A DNA stretch of 64,000 nucleotides from Pseudomonadota bacterium (lineage in GTDB: Bacteria > Pseudomonadota > Gammaproteobacteria > Xanthomonadales > Wenzhouxiangellaceae): NCBI GenBank assembly GCA_013285445.1, contig CP053448.1, positions 124,001 through 188,000 of the forward strand. Reading direction: 5' to 3'. Position numbers and translations under genes: made by a program. Each line of letters opens with the position of its first letter. Within the stretch, counting starts at the first letter, position 1. Shown one piece after another: positions 1 through 7,814 of the stretch. The notes below the pieces were generated by a model. The model was not told the DNA's origin, did not search any database, and was given only the letters and a program-made list of their open reading frames with translations.

Positions 1-182
1 CCTCTGGCGTACTGCAACTGACGCTCAGTTGGCGGTGGAGGGGGCACCAGCTCGATACTGCTGGGCTTCGTCCCATCCTCAAGGGCTTTGATCTTGGCTT
101 CGTCTTCATTTCGCCCCTCATACGTCCGGGTTCTCTTCCGGCCCGTTTCGATTCCAGTTCCCGTAATCCGATATGTCGGCAT
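1..182 (-). CDS. Partial cassette gene, hypothetical protein (N-terminal 60 residues)
   Basis: This open frame starts with ATG at 182, 12 bp inside the attC R' end at 195, and runs off the left edge. The visible 60 residues are polar, with a basic stretch (TGRKRTRTYEG), then an acidic stretch, then five prolines followed by TERQLQYAR. That last motif resembles the start of a small helical module seen at the C-terminus of various bacterial proteins (T-x-K/R-Q-x-x-Y-A). The rest is missing, so no function is assigned. Its attC would lie left of the window. Confidence 0.55.
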   Translation of the reverse strand, partial: MPTYRITGTGIETGRKRTRTYEGRNEDEAKIKALEDGTKPSSIELVPPPPPTERQLQYAR

Positions 183-194
183 AAGGATCCTTGA

Positions 195-281
195 GCCTAA
201 CGTCTGAGCTAAGCGGCGCGGCTTTAGCCGCGTCCGGTGGAGGCCCGAAGGGCCGGAACGTACTTGAGCGACTTGTTATAC
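195..281 (-). repeat. attC site, type 1 (87 bp)
   Basis: R'' GTATAAC and R' GTTAGGC enclose the arms and two internal hairpins (GGCCCTTCGGGCC and CGCGGCTAAAGCCGCG). It belongs to the small membrane-protein cassette at 309-560. Confidence 0.93.
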
Positions 282-308
282 GCAGCAATCATCTTTGCTC
301 GCACGATA

Positions 309-560
309 TCAGCTCTCGTCATTCGCGCACATCCAAAAAAGGCCGGCTACTAGGAGTATCCCTATCCACTGAGCGAGCAGGAGTAAAACGTCTACGGTAG
401 CGTAAGCATCCCCGGTGGGATTGGCAGGGGAGAATATAAAGCTATACCCGTAGTTCATCACAACGCCGTTCCCTCTTAAGAAATGGAAAGGTGGGAACAA
501 AAGGGTTACCGCAATTGCCACAGCGGTAAGGATTAGCAAGGTTTTCTTAACTGGCTTCAT
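309..560 (-). CDS. Small two-helix membrane protein (cassette)
   Basis: The 83-residue protein has two hydrophobic segments, about residues 5-22 (after MKPVKKT) and 56-77, separated by a short polar loop. This predicts a small inner-membrane protein. The frame opens four codons earlier, but the ATG at 560 is preferred: GGGAGG lies just upstream, and the upstream ATG is part of that ribosome binding site. It is a single-gene cassette between the attC sites at 195-281 and 607-678. I recognise no family. Small membrane proteins are common integron cargo, but no role can be read from the sequence. Confidence 0.7.
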   Translation of the reverse strand: MKPVKKTLLILTAVAIAVTLLFPPFHFLRGNGVVMNYGYSFIFSPANPTGDAYATVDVLLLLAQWIGILLVAGLFWMCANDES

Positions 561-606
561 CTGGCCTCCCATTTGGCATTGCGGCTAATTGTCACAGACA
601 GACAAC

Positions 607-678
607 GTATAACGCCGCGCTCTGCGGCAAATTTGTAGCGCAGCGTAAAATTTGTCCGCCAGCAGCGCTTTGTTATAC
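607..678 (-). repeat. attC site, divergent type (72 bp)
   Basis: R'' GTATAAC and R' GTTATAC. The internal sequence is unlike the other sites (CCGCGCTCTGCGGC hairpin). R'' supplies the TAA stop of the gene to its right. Confidence 0.8.
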
Positions 679-1533
679 GCTTGCTGATTTCATGGCTAAG
701 GCCATGCCCGCCACAAGACAAGTATGATAATTAGACAGAAACCGCTTTCGATGTTTATCTGGGTTTAACTCAAAGTCCAATAGCTGTTTTCCAGCACCTG
801 CTGGTGAAGGTATCAATCCATCAGATTCTTGTGCACCAATCAGTAATGCATAAAAGCTGTCTTCTTGCTGTTTTTTATTTATACACTGAGACACCATAAG
901 AAGTTCAGATACGATATCCCAATTTTCTTGATCAGCGAAAATTTTCAACCACGCCGGAACCCAAACATTAAGGTACTCAAGCGAGTTTTTACTAAATCTA
1001 TCAGTTCCTTTTCTTCCAAAATCTGAAAGATAAAACACATCATGGGTAATGGCATACGCAATATCATTAGACATGACCCAAGGTTCTGGACATTTATAAA
1101 ACCAGCAATCTTTATCAGCGACCTCAGGCATGCTGTTGATTCCTAGACTCTCAGCTGCATGAAGGAGATCAAGTTTACGCCAATAGGGAAACTCTAAGCC
1201 TTTACAACTATCAGTAGAAATCAAATGCAATACAAGTTTTTCAAGCCTATCATTGGTGCAGCCAAATTCTTTAAAATTTGCATATAGTGATGACAGGACT
1301 ATTAAGTCCGGTCTAGCCGCCAGAGCATTGAGAAGCACCTCACCGTCACTAACGGCATCCCATGCTCGCGAAATAAACCTTTCACACTCGCCTTTTCTGT
1401 ATCCGTAACTGTGGAATATTTCAAACGTAAGAACGAGCTCACCCAGAGGCTTTAAAGCACCTAAAGTCACTTCAATGTTATCCGTCTGAGGTAGTTGGAA
1501 TTGATGATAGTTTTCTTCAATCCAATTAAAAAT
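673..1533 (-). pseudogene. Cassette gene truncated at its 5' end by an ISL3-type element (DUF6895-like?)
   Basis: A GTG at 1470 gives 265 residues, but the frame stays open for 21 more codons up to the insertion sequence border at 1533 (residues IFNWIEENYHQF...). The true start was therefore lost to the IS. The protein is soluble, with no signal peptide or membrane segment. It has a Trp/Tyr-rich middle (CWFYKCPEPW; AYAITHDVFYLSDFGR) and a C-terminal NYHTCLVAGMALA. The pattern reminds me of DUF6895 proteins, which is tentative. The TAA stop is part of the attC R'' core at 672-678. The 5' region and its start signals are missing, so it is probably not expressed from its own start. Confidence 0.6.
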
Positions 1534-2865
1534 GGCTCTTCACTGAATCGTGTGGGTGGCGTTCATTTCTGGACCGCCGCCGGGTAGAGGTCGAGGCCAC
1601 CCAGGTGAAAGTAGATGGCAGCCTTGAACCGCTCCTTGTTCCGGAAGCCCCGGGCATCACGCTTGATTTTCTGGATCTTCGTGTTGAAGCCCTCGGCCCG
1701 GGCGTTGGTTGCACCGGTCACCACAGCCGTCACGATGCCCTCAAGATGACGCTTGACCATTCTGGCGACCTTCTTGATCGGTTCCAGGCGCGATCGGATG
1801 GCCCAGCCATACCAGCTCATCCAGGCCTTGCGCGCCCAGCCTCGGCGCTTGTAGCCCCACAAGCACATCGCGTGGGTCTTGATCGCCCAGGCCCGGGCCG
1901 TCTTCAGGTTGGCGGCCTTGAGTTCCTTGAGGCGGCTCCAGTTCGTGTCGGTCATGTTGTCGGGATGCTGCAGCCACAGGTAGCGGCTCTTGCTCAGAAG
2001 CGAGCCACCTTCAGCGGCCAGCAGGGCCTTGTGTTCACTGCGGCGAACCTTGTCGACGGCGTCGCCGAGATGCTGGGCGACGTGGAACTTGTCAAAGGCG
2101 ATCTTGTGCGCAGCACCCGGCACATGCGCCATCGTGGCGTCAATGAACGGGCCCCACATGTCCATGGTGACCGTGCGCAGGCCGGCCAGCGTTTCAGCCG
2201 GTTGCTCGACGTACCAAGCCCCCAGCGTCTCGCGCTTGCGGTCGTCAGCCACATGCAGCACCCGATCGCCACTGCTGATCACGGTCACATACTGGTGCCG
2301 ACGTTGAAACGCCGTCTCATCAATGCCGATCGAGTCCGGAAAGGCCTGGCCGCGACGCGCCAGGCCGCGCGCCACCGCACGCTCCTGGACACCGCTGACC
2401 GCCGACCAGCTCAAACCCAGCTGCTCGGCCACCTCCGAAATCGTGCCAATCTTGAGCCAGTCAATCACCAAAGCCTCAAACAGCGCGGTCAGCCGAGAGT
2501 TGCTCTCCGCCCAAGGCACCGGGACTTGGTGAACGCCGTGCTCCGGACACCGAACGCGCGGCACTTGCGCGACCAGCCAGGTCTTGTACTGGCAGGTATC
2601 CAAGTGTCGCCACTTGCGCTCACGGGTGTCGTAGCCCGGGCAGCGCTGCGCGCACTTCGGACAGGCCAAGCCCTCTCCGGAATGTCGGATATGGACGGTC
2701 ACACCGGCTGCCGGCAGGTCGACTTGCACTTCAGAAACCTCCCACGGCGTCTGGATACCCAAAATCTGACGGTAAAGCTCGCGGTCGTGCATGGGACTGG
2801 ACTCTCAGCAGGGCCAGCCCGTAGGCTATCCGAACCGGTCAGCCCACACAAAACCGGGAAGAGTC
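1534..2865 (-). mobile_element. ISL3-family insertion sequence
   Basis: The element is about 1.33 kb. Imperfect terminal inverted repeats begin GGCTCTTCAC on the left and GACTCTTCCC on the right (complement), both running into a GTGTGGG block. It carries one transposase gene. ISL3 elements normally make an 8-bp target duplication. Here the flanks differ (TTAAAAAT left, TCTATAAT right), and the genes on both sides are truncated at the borders. This points to a deletion next to the IS after insertion. Confidence 0.85.
1563..2792 (-). CDS. ISL3-family transposase
   Basis: The 409-residue protein is full length for ISL3 transposases. It has an N-terminal zinc-finger region (CPKC near residue 44, GYDTRERKWRHLDTC, and RCPEHG near 81), a helix-turn-helix region around residues 118-140, and a DDE catalytic core. 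I place the triad at Asp158 (GIDETAF), Asp211 (MDMWGP) and Glu367 (ARAEGFN). It catalyses cut-and-paste movement of its element. The frame is intact with no premature stops, so the element may still be active. Its base composition is GC-rich, unlike the flanking cassette genes, as expected for a recent insertion. Confidence 0.95.
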   Translation of the reverse strand: MHDRELYRQILGIQTPWEVSEVQVDLPAAGVTVHIRHSGEGLACPKCAQRCPGYDTRERKWRHLDTCQYKTWLVAQVPRVRCPEHGVHQVPVPWAESNSRLTALFEALVIDWLKIGTISEVAEQLGLSWSAVSGVQERAVARGLARRGQAFPDSIGIDETAFQRRHQYVTVISSGDRVLHVADDRKRETLGAWYVEQPAETLAGLRTVTMDMWGPFIDATMAHVPGAAHKIAFDKFHVAQHLGDAVDKVRRSEHKALLAAEGGSLLSKSRYLWLQHPDNMTDTNWSRLKELKAANLKTARAWAIKTHAMCLWGYKRRGWARKAWMSWYGWAIRSRLEPIKKVARMVKRHLEGIVTAVVTGATNARAEGFNTKIQKIKRDARGFRNKERFKAAIYFHLGGLDLYPAAVQK

Positions 2866-3363
2866 TCTATAATAATGCTCACTTGGTAAATCAATTGCTG
2901 AATATACTTCTTCATTCTCAATATAATTGAAGTAGCAGACGAGATCGAGATTTTCGCGCTCTCTTGGCCCATACTTTTTCGTTAAATTGATACTGCGTTT
3001 TACGCACCGCTCGACAATTTCTTCCAATGTCACTTTCTTGGGTGTGTATTCCGTGAGCAGATCAGAATATCGCTTTGCCCGTTTTGCTTTTTCTAATGCT
3101 TTGACATACTCATCGTGCCGTTTTCTTCCAGACTGCATTACTTCCTTGATCTGGAAATTGTAATCCCGAATGCGAACGTCTATCGGCTCCTCGGCAGGCA
3201 GCAACTCCGAAACTTCAAACTGCTCACCGAGAGATAGTAGAAGCGTCATTACAACGTGGCATTCTCGATGAAACTTATTCTCGTCACTCCAGAATTTCAC
3301 AGATTCTTCGAGTGATCGGACTCTCTCGGCCCTCCATTCCGGCATATTCTCGATATCATTCAT
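2866..3363 (-). pseudogene. DUF1780-like cassette gene, 3' end truncated by the ISL3-type element
   Basis: From ATG at 3363 the frame runs 166 codons to the IS border, then eight more codons into the IS repeat before a stop at 2839. The sequence has the DUF1780 pattern: HRECHVVMTLLLSLG, then EEPIDVRIRDYNFQIKEV followed by GRKRHDEY, then LDLVCYFNYIE. DUF1780 proteins have a restriction-endonuclease-like fold; the stretch VRIRDYNFQIKEV would supply the nuclease-type Asp and Glu. About 35-40 C-terminal residues and the attC of this cassette are missing. The ATG overlaps the R' core of the upstream attC (GTTATGAATG), so its translation start depends on the attachment site. Confidence 0.65.
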
Positions 3364-3441
3364 AACGATTAGCTAAGCGGCGCGCGTAAGCGCGTCCGGT
3401 GGAGGCCGAAGGCCGGAACGTACTTGAGCGACTTGTTAGGC
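3360..3441 (-). repeat. attC site, type 1 variant (82 bp)
   Basis: R'' GCCTAAC and R' GTTATGA. The internal hairpins are shortened or altered compared with the common form (CGCGCTTACGCGCG and GGCCTTCGGCC) but remain paired. Confidence 0.92.
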
Positions 3442-3984
3442 ATAGGGGCTGGGACCCGTTGGGATCTTACCCCTTATGGAGGCAAGTTCGATTGACGTAA
3501 TGAAATCCCTAAACTCCTTAAGGGCAGCTCTTGCGGTTAAATCGTGGCCCTCCATGCGGAAACGTAAATCCTTGTTTGCTGTATCTACATCGGTCACCGA
3601 AAGCTCGCCCCATATTGGCTTAGTTTCTTCCTTCCGGTTCCAACGAGGAAGTTCCTGCTTCGCAAATGGCATCCTAAGCCGCTTCAGGTAGCGTTTGATT
3701 TCAAGAATGCGCGACCTAAGGTCACTATCGAAGCAGTCCCCATGCTGGGACATCGTCCTCACCACTTCATAAGCCCCAAGAACCCATAGCCAAAACAGGC
3801 CGTAGGCTTCGTTGAAACAGCCGCCCTGAATGTGGGTTCCCTGGATCCCTTCCTCAAGCACAGCCTCGATTCGTGTCGCTGTCTGCTCTAAAAACTTAAC
3901 CTGCACTTGCGTATATATTGAGAACGCAAGCAGCGGGTCCTGCTCCAATATCTCCAGTATTTTGTCTTCTTCGGACTGTGACAT
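3436..3984 (-). CDS. Hypothetical helical protein (cassette)
   Basis: This is a soluble protein of 182 residues. The N-terminal third is acidic and helical (DKILEILEQDPLLAF). It is followed by an aromatic segment GLFWLWVLGAYEVVRTMSQH and a basic RYLKRLRMPFAKQELPRW stretch, then a less structured C-terminus. The FWLWVLGAYEVVR/PFAKQE combination looks conserved in form, but I cannot name the family. The start at 3984 lies 10 bp inside the attC at 3994. The TAA stop is supplied by the R'' core of its own attC. It is a single-gene cassette. Confidence 0.7.
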   Translation of the reverse strand: MSQSEEDKILEILEQDPLLAFSIYTQVQVKFLEQTATRIEAVLEEGIQGTHIQGGCFNEAYGLFWLWVLGAYEVVRTMSQHGDCFDSDLRSRILEIKRYLKRLRMPFAKQELPRWNRKEETKPIWGELSVTDVDTANKDLRFRMEGHDLTARAALKEFRDFITSIELASIRGKIPTGPSPYA

Positions 3985-3993
3985 CCAAGCAAT

Positions 3994-4081
3994 GCCTAAC
4001 CGTCTGAGCTAAGCGGCGCGGCTTTAGCCGCGTCCGGTGGAGGCCCGAAGGGCCGGAACGTACTTGAGCGACTTGTTAGCT
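3994..4081 (-). repeat. attC site, type 1 (88 bp)
   Basis: R'' AGCTAAC and R' GTTAGGC. It has one extra base after R' (TAACCGTCTGAG instead of TAACGTCTGAG). It is the attC of family A copy 1. Confidence 0.93.
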
Positions 4082-4353
4082 GTGGAAGGGGAATTCTCCG
4101 CAAAAGCGCCCCAGCTGCTGAGTGAAACCCGCCCCAGTTTTCGACGGGCAGGAAGCCGGACGCCGCTGCGACCTTTCCACGCAGAAGCGGCGAACACGCA
4201 ACCCGCCGGACTGCTCACCAAGAAGTGGCAGCGCCAAGCCGGGCTAGTAAGTCCGCACTCGGAAGCAGCCCCAGCGCCCGTGGCACGGCTGCAGCTACCA
4301 ACTGCCTCACTCTGGCCGTTCTCCCATGCAGATCTAAAAATACTCATTCCAAC
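4082..4353 (-). repeat. Family A repeated cassette body, copy 1
   Basis: This 272-bp cassette body looks identical to copy 4 (20808-21079) and aligns without gaps to copies 2 and 3 at lower identity. On the minus strand an ORF starts MSIFRSAWENGQ at 4347 and runs through the attC to 4024; a plus-strand ORF also spans it. No ribosome binding site is convincing. Whether the family is coding or a structured or regulatory cassette is open. Confidence 0.75.
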
Positions 4354-4440
4354 AGCTAACGTCTGAGCTAAGCGGCGCGGCTTTAGCCGCGTCCGGTGGA
4401 GGCCCGTAGGGCCGGAACGTACTTGAGCGACTTGTTAGTT
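4354..4440 (-). repeat. attC site, type 1 (87 bp)
   Basis: R'' AACTAAC and R' GTTAGCT. The outer hairpin reads GGCCCTACGGGCC. It ends the cassette at 4435-4905 and supplies that gene's TAA stop. Confidence 0.93.
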
Positions 4441-4905
4441 TTCGTCTTCATCTCTAAAGCCCAACAAACTTTGTATCTTCCTTACTCTCGCGTTGACTTG
4501 CTGAATTGATTCGTCTGCTTCGTCGCCCATCTCATGCATGTGCGTTGAGAGCGCTCTCAGATGGATAGCCGCGTCCTCGATATCCTCTTCTGGCGGCAAC
4601 GCTCGGAGCGCGAGCCGCCTAAATGGGCCTCCATTGGGCAGGAGCTCGAGCATAGATAGTAGGTTCGCACTCACTTCTCGAAGCGCTCTTGCGGCTTCAG
4701 TAGACCGTTCGTCGTTCCTCGAAATTGGGGTATGGATAACGGGAGCAAAGAACGAAAGCACGTATCTGACTTGTGAAATCTGTCTTCGTAGCTCGTCGAT
4801 TGGGTCGATATAGCGCTTGGATAGCAGTTCCCCGACCACATACAGGATTGTCCCGCCTATAAGCGTCGCGAATGCGGTGTAGAGAATTTGCTCCCATTCA
4901 CTCAT
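4435..4905 (-). CDS. Membrane-anchored helical protein (cassette)
   Basis: The 156-residue protein has an N-terminal hydrophobic segment at about residues 8-28 (TAFATLIGGTILYVVGELL), then a cytoplasmic-type helical domain rich in Glu, Arg and Leu. Later segments (AIHLRALSTHMHEMGDEADES, VNARVRKIQSLLGF) could form a coiled coil or helical bundle. It looks like a single-pass anchored helical protein, a shape often seen among integron cassette products. I do not recognise the family. The start is 8 bp inside the attC at 4913; the stop is in the R'' core. Confidence 0.7.
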   Translation of the reverse strand: MSEWEQILYTAFATLIGGTILYVVGELLSKRYIDPIDELRRQISQVRYVLSFFAPVIHTPISRNDERSTEAARALREVSANLLSMLELLPNGGPFRRLALRALPPEEDIEDAAIHLRALSTHMHEMGDEADESIQQVNARVRKIQSLLGFRDEDEN

Positions 4906-4912
4906 TGGAGAA

Positions 4913-4988
4913 AACTAACGTTTAGCGTAACCGGCCGGCTTTGGAGCGCCAGCGGAAAAGCCGGTCCGTGTTGACGCTTTTGTTAGGC
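4913..4988 (-). repeat. attC site, type 2 (76 bp)
   Basis: R'' GCCTAAC and R' GTTAGTT. The inner sequence is AGCGTAACCGGCCGGCTTT (top strand), a second attC family shared with the sites at 5698 and 9234. Confidence 0.92.
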
Positions 4989-5681
4989 CGCTGCCGCTGC
5001 CAATCGAATGCGTCGGTTTCGTGAATTGATGAATTCTACTGTGTCATCACGATAATCCCTATACTCCTTGACAGTCTTCGGTACTGGCGAGCTCCGAAAG
5101 TTATCATACGGCTTGGAAAGCTTTACCTCGCTTCCGACTACAAGATCCTGCAATAGAAAGAACTCTACATATCCATCAAAGTCAGCGAAGAGCGCAAAAA
5201 AGTCAGAATACCGTTGGAGAGGATCGCTTAATGGACTCTCTTCCCCCGCATAGTGCCTCCGTATGCATTCCAAGGTAAGATCAAATCGGTCCTTAATTAA
5301 CGGGTGGAATCCGCGGGCACCGTTAATCGTCATTTTCCGATGGATTTTGTTGCCTGGAAATAACATCATTCCACCTATCGTGTAGCCTATCTTGTTGAAG
5401 ACCTCGATTTCGTTTTCCGGGACCAGCGACCTTATCTCTGGGATTTTCCGAAAGGATGGAATGACAGTATCACTAGCCAGGGAAAACTTTCCTAAGTCTG
5501 ATTCGTGATACAGATAACAACCAGCTTTTGAGTCGCTCAGTTCAAAAATCGCTCCTCCAGGTAAAGGTTTACTCCACAGAAGCTTGTGGTAGCGACGAAG
5601 TGTCGGGCTGGCTGCGTCCGGATCTCTTCCTTCAGGTGTATCGGCTCGGAAGTCAAACGTGATATCGATTTCATCTTTCAT
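4983..5681 (-). CDS. DUF6994-family protein (cassette)
   Basis: The 232-residue protein opens with ITFDFRADTPEGRDPDAASP followed by TLRRYHKLLWSKPLPGG. This is the characteristic beginning of DUF6994 proteins as I know them. Further conserved-looking pieces are YLYHESDLGKFSLASDTVI, GGMMLFPGNKI and LFADFDGYVEFFLLQDLV. It is soluble, with no signal peptide. The biochemical role of the family is not established. Length appears complete; it starts with ATG at 5681, 17 bp inside the attC at 5698, and stops with the TAA of its attC R''. Confidence 0.8.
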   Translation of the reverse strand: MKDEIDITFDFRADTPEGRDPDAASPTLRRYHKLLWSKPLPGGAIFELSDSKAGCYLYHESDLGKFSLASDTVIPSFRKIPEIRSLVPENEIEVFNKIGYTIGGMMLFPGNKIHRKMTINGARGFHPLIKDRFDLTLECIRRHYAGEESPLSDPLQRYSDFFALFADFDGYVEFFLLQDLVVGSEVKLSKPYDNFRSSPVPKTVKEYRDYRDDTVEFINSRNRRIRLAAAAA

Positions 5682-5697
5682 AGTTACTACGCGCGCG

Positions 5698-5773
5698 GCC
5701 TAACGTTTAGCGTAACCGGCCGGCTTTGGAGCGCCAGCGTAAAAGCCGGACCGCGTTGACGCTTTTGTTAGGT
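5698..5773 (-). repeat. attC site, type 2 (76 bp)
   Basis: R'' ACCTAAC and R' GTTAGGC. It differs from the 4913 site at a few bases within the arms (AGCGTAAAAGCCGGACC). Confidence 0.92.
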
Positions 5774-5779
5774 GCATTT

Positions 5780-6520
5780 TCAGAGTTCACGACCAGTCTC
5801 GATCGTGAATTGCTTTGTGAACAGTTGCAGATTTGAAACAAGATCGGCTGCACCAAAAGCTTTTGCGGCAAAGATACAAGATAAAAGCCCTCTATAAACG
5901 TAGTTCCAGTAATCGTACCGATACTCTTCCTCTCGAGGGGTTCCCTTCACTCCTTGAGTATGGAATCTTGGCGGTGATCCAGCATATAGGTCCATGATGT
6001 GTGGTGCCGCCCCGTGGACGAATCCCGAGAACCCACTATAGATGGTATAGCCGACCTTGTTGGCTGTGCTCGGATCTCCACCTCCGCCCAGAATTCTGGA
6101 TATGTAGGCTCTAATTTTCTTCCTGCGGACCATAGGCCTGGCGTTTGTTTCAAGTGCGCCGTCTTCGTTGTGTTCAAATTGCTCTTGCCAGAAAGCGTCC
6201 AGATATCGTTGATGCAGCTCTGTAACTTTGTCGTTAGTTACTGCACACACTAGAAAGACGATATCCTCGTGCGTCTCGTCAATAGCCCTATGGAGTATCC
6301 CTTGCTCCTGCACGTATCCGTTTTCCATCAGTAATTTGGCGCCTCTTAGTAGACTGACTAAACGCGCCAACTTCATAACGATTGCATGGTGTATGTCGGG
6401 GTCCTTGAACCTGAATACCTTAGTTGGCCCTCTGGAAATCAGTTTTGCTCTAGGCAGCGCATCCTCCATTGCTCGGAAAGCGCGTTCGATCACCTCCAGA
6501 GCTCGATCAATTGGAGACAT
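5780..6520 (-). CDS. Helical protein, DUF5677/HEPN-like (cassette)
   Basis: The predicted protein is 246 residues and mainly helical. Motifs include LLRGAKLLMENGYVQEQGIL followed by HRAIDETHEDIVFLV, and later GYTIYSGFSGFVHGAAPHIM. The repeated arrangement of an early R/H-x-x-x-E helix and a late S-G-F-V-H-G helix resembles proteins annotated DUF5677, which sit near the HEPN superfamily. This is pattern recognition only. It contains no membrane segment. The stop lies close to its attC. The cassette at 11027-11821 has the same overall design, so the two may be distant relatives. Confidence 0.6.
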   Translation of the reverse strand: MSPIDRALEVIERAFRAMEDALPRAKLISRGPTKVFRFKDPDIHHAIVMKLARLVSLLRGAKLLMENGYVQEQGILHRAIDETHEDIVFLVCAVTNDKVTELHQRYLDAFWQEQFEHNEDGALETNARPMVRRKKIRAYISRILGGGGDPSTANKVGYTIYSGFSGFVHGAAPHIMDLYAGSPPRFHTQGVKGTPREEEYRYDYWNYVYRGLLSCIFAAKAFGAADLVSNLQLFTKQFTIETGREL

Positions 6521-6528
6521 TCTCTAGC

Positions 6529-6591
6529 ACCTAACGTTTGCATTAACCGGCGCCGGCTTTGCCGGCGTCCGAGTTGAATGCATTGTTAGAC
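6529..6591 (-). repeat. attC site, short type (63 bp)
   Basis: R'' GTCTAAC and R' GTTAGGT, with the central palindrome CCGGCGCCGGCAAAGCCGGC. It belongs to the exported-protein cassette at 6593-7057. Confidence 0.9.
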
Positions 6592-6592
6592 A

Positions 6593-7057
6593 TCAGGGTG
6601 CCGCGGCGACTGATTTTGATTCCAGGCATATGGGCTTTAAAAGAGTAAGCAGAATGCCGGGATCGCCCAACTCTGAAACCCGGTTGGCGCCGCCTCGGGC
6701 ACCAAAGCCTTGCTTGGAGTTGGTGCCACCATAGGTATGAGAAAGAAGCTTAGGTTCTTCATTGCTGGCGTCAAACAGCTTGATCTCTACTAGCTCCCAA
6801 ACGTAGTCGTGGCGCTCAGCTTGCTGTGTATATACCTCCGGCCCAGGCTCATCGAGGCTGATTCCCAACTCAAAACCATTCGGCAAAGAAACCTGCTGAA
6901 TTTCGCCATTTGTCACGATCCAGTCAGTGATCTGCTGCCCGTTCCAAGATAGAAACACGTGCTGCTGCCGTTCGCCAGTATCTACGTCACAGGCATTACT
7001 GGGGAAAGCAACCAGCGAAATGATTAGAAATGTTGCAATATTCATGGTTGTTCTCAT
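6593..7057 (-). CDS. Exported hypothetical protein (cassette)
   Basis: This 154-residue protein has an N-terminal signal peptide: basic start MRTTMN, hydrophobic core IATFLIISLVAFP, likely cleavage after SNA. The mature part contains an early Cys and a probable beta-rich domain (HVFLSWNGQQITDWIV, YVWELVEIKLFDA, SHTYGGTNSKQG). The open frame extends upstream through the attC, but the ATG at 7057 is chosen because AGGAGAAACGCC precedes it and the signal peptide begins there. It is predicted to act in the periplasm. The family is unknown to me. Confidence 0.75.
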   Translation of the reverse strand: MRTTMNIATFLIISLVAFPSNACDVDTGERQQHVFLSWNGQQITDWIVTNGEIQQVSLPNGFELGISLDEPGPEVYTQQAERHDYVWELVEIKLFDASNEEPKLLSHTYGGTNSKQGFGARGGANRVSELGDPGILLTLLKPICLESKSVAAAP

Positions 7058-7083
7058 GGCGTTTCTCCTACTTTGGTACTGAT

Positions 7084-7170
7084 GTCTAACGTCTGAGCTA
7101 AGCGGCGCGGCTTTAGCCGCGTCCGGTGGAGGCCCGAAGGGCCGGAACGTACTTGAGCGATTTGTTAAGT
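7084..7170 (-). repeat. attC site, type 1 (87 bp)
   Basis: R'' ACTTAAC and R' GTTAGAC, with the arm TCGCT replaced by ATCGCTC next to R''. It supplies the TAA stop of the gene at 7165-7725. Confidence 0.93.
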
Positions 7171-7725
7171 GACATGGCTCGGACATATCTCCGCGATTTG
7201 CCGCCTGAATATCTCCAGCATTTCCCGACCGGAATGCGGCTCCTTATCGGGGTCACTACTGGGCTGAGTTGACTCATCGAGCAGCGTCAGCAGCCACTCC
7301 CGGTAGAAATAGCAGGATCGAAAGACCCAATCTAGCCCAGGGAATTCGCTCAGATCGTAGAACCTGTCAATATGCGCGATGCGCTCATTCCTGGTTCGCA
7401 CCATTCGGTCATGGAATTGGTCCCAGTCGCCCCGTTCTATGTTTAGGTAATTACAAACTAGGTCTGACGAAAACGGCCTTAGCCCCGCCGGAAGACTTGA
7501 AAGCTTGCCGAGGAAGCTTTTCCAGTGAGTTTCCTGACGATCGGTTCCAAAAAGCTGCGACCACGTCAGGACGGCATCTGAGTAACAGATGTCTGCAAAA
7601 CTAACCCATGCCTCAGGCTCTGGACTGGCACGAACTATGTGGTCGGCGAAGATACACGCTCGAACACAATCGTGAGTGAGTCCGAACTGAATCTTGAGCT
7701 CGTAATGTAGTCGTGACTTTGTCAC
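7165..7725 (-). CDS. HEPN_AbiU2-like protein (cassette)
   Basis: The protein is 186 residues. It contains MVRTRNERIAHIDRFYD, a clear HEPN-type R-N-x4-H motif (RNERIAH), preceded by a helical domain with VLTWSQLFG and a W-x-x-F segment. That order is typical of the AbiU2-type HEPN family, linked to abortive infection and predicted to be RNA-cutting. The start is GTG at 7725, which overlaps the R' core of the neighbouring attC (GTTAAGTG). No other start lies nearby, so the attC contributes to translation initiation. RNase activity is inferred from the motif only. Confidence 0.7.
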   Translation of the reverse strand: MTKSRLHYELKIQFGLTHDCVRACIFADHIVRASPEPEAWVSFADICYSDAVLTWSQLFGTDRQETHWKSFLGKLSSLPAGLRPFSSDLVCNYLNIERGDWDQFHDRMVRTRNERIAHIDRFYDLSEFPGLDWVFRSCYFYREWLLTLLDESTQPSSDPDKEPHSGREMLEIFRRQIAEICPSHVT

Positions 7726-7810
7726 TTAACGTCTGAGCTAAGCGGCGCAGCTTTAGCTGCGTCCGGTGGAGGCCCGAAGGGCCGGAACGTACTTGAGCGA
7801 CTTGTTAGCA
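7724..7810 (-). repeat. attC site, type 1 with compensatory hairpin change (87 bp)
   Basis: R'' TGCTAAC and R' GTTAAGT. The inner hairpin is GCAGCTAAAGCTGC instead of GCGGCTAAAGCCGC: both sides changed, pairing kept. Confidence 0.93.
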
Positions 7811-7814
7811 CGCA

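Noticed and set aside
1534..2873. 8-bp target duplication around the ISL3-type element
   Set aside because: The flanks TTAAAAAT and TCTATAAT do not match in any shift I tried; deletion after insertion explains it better.
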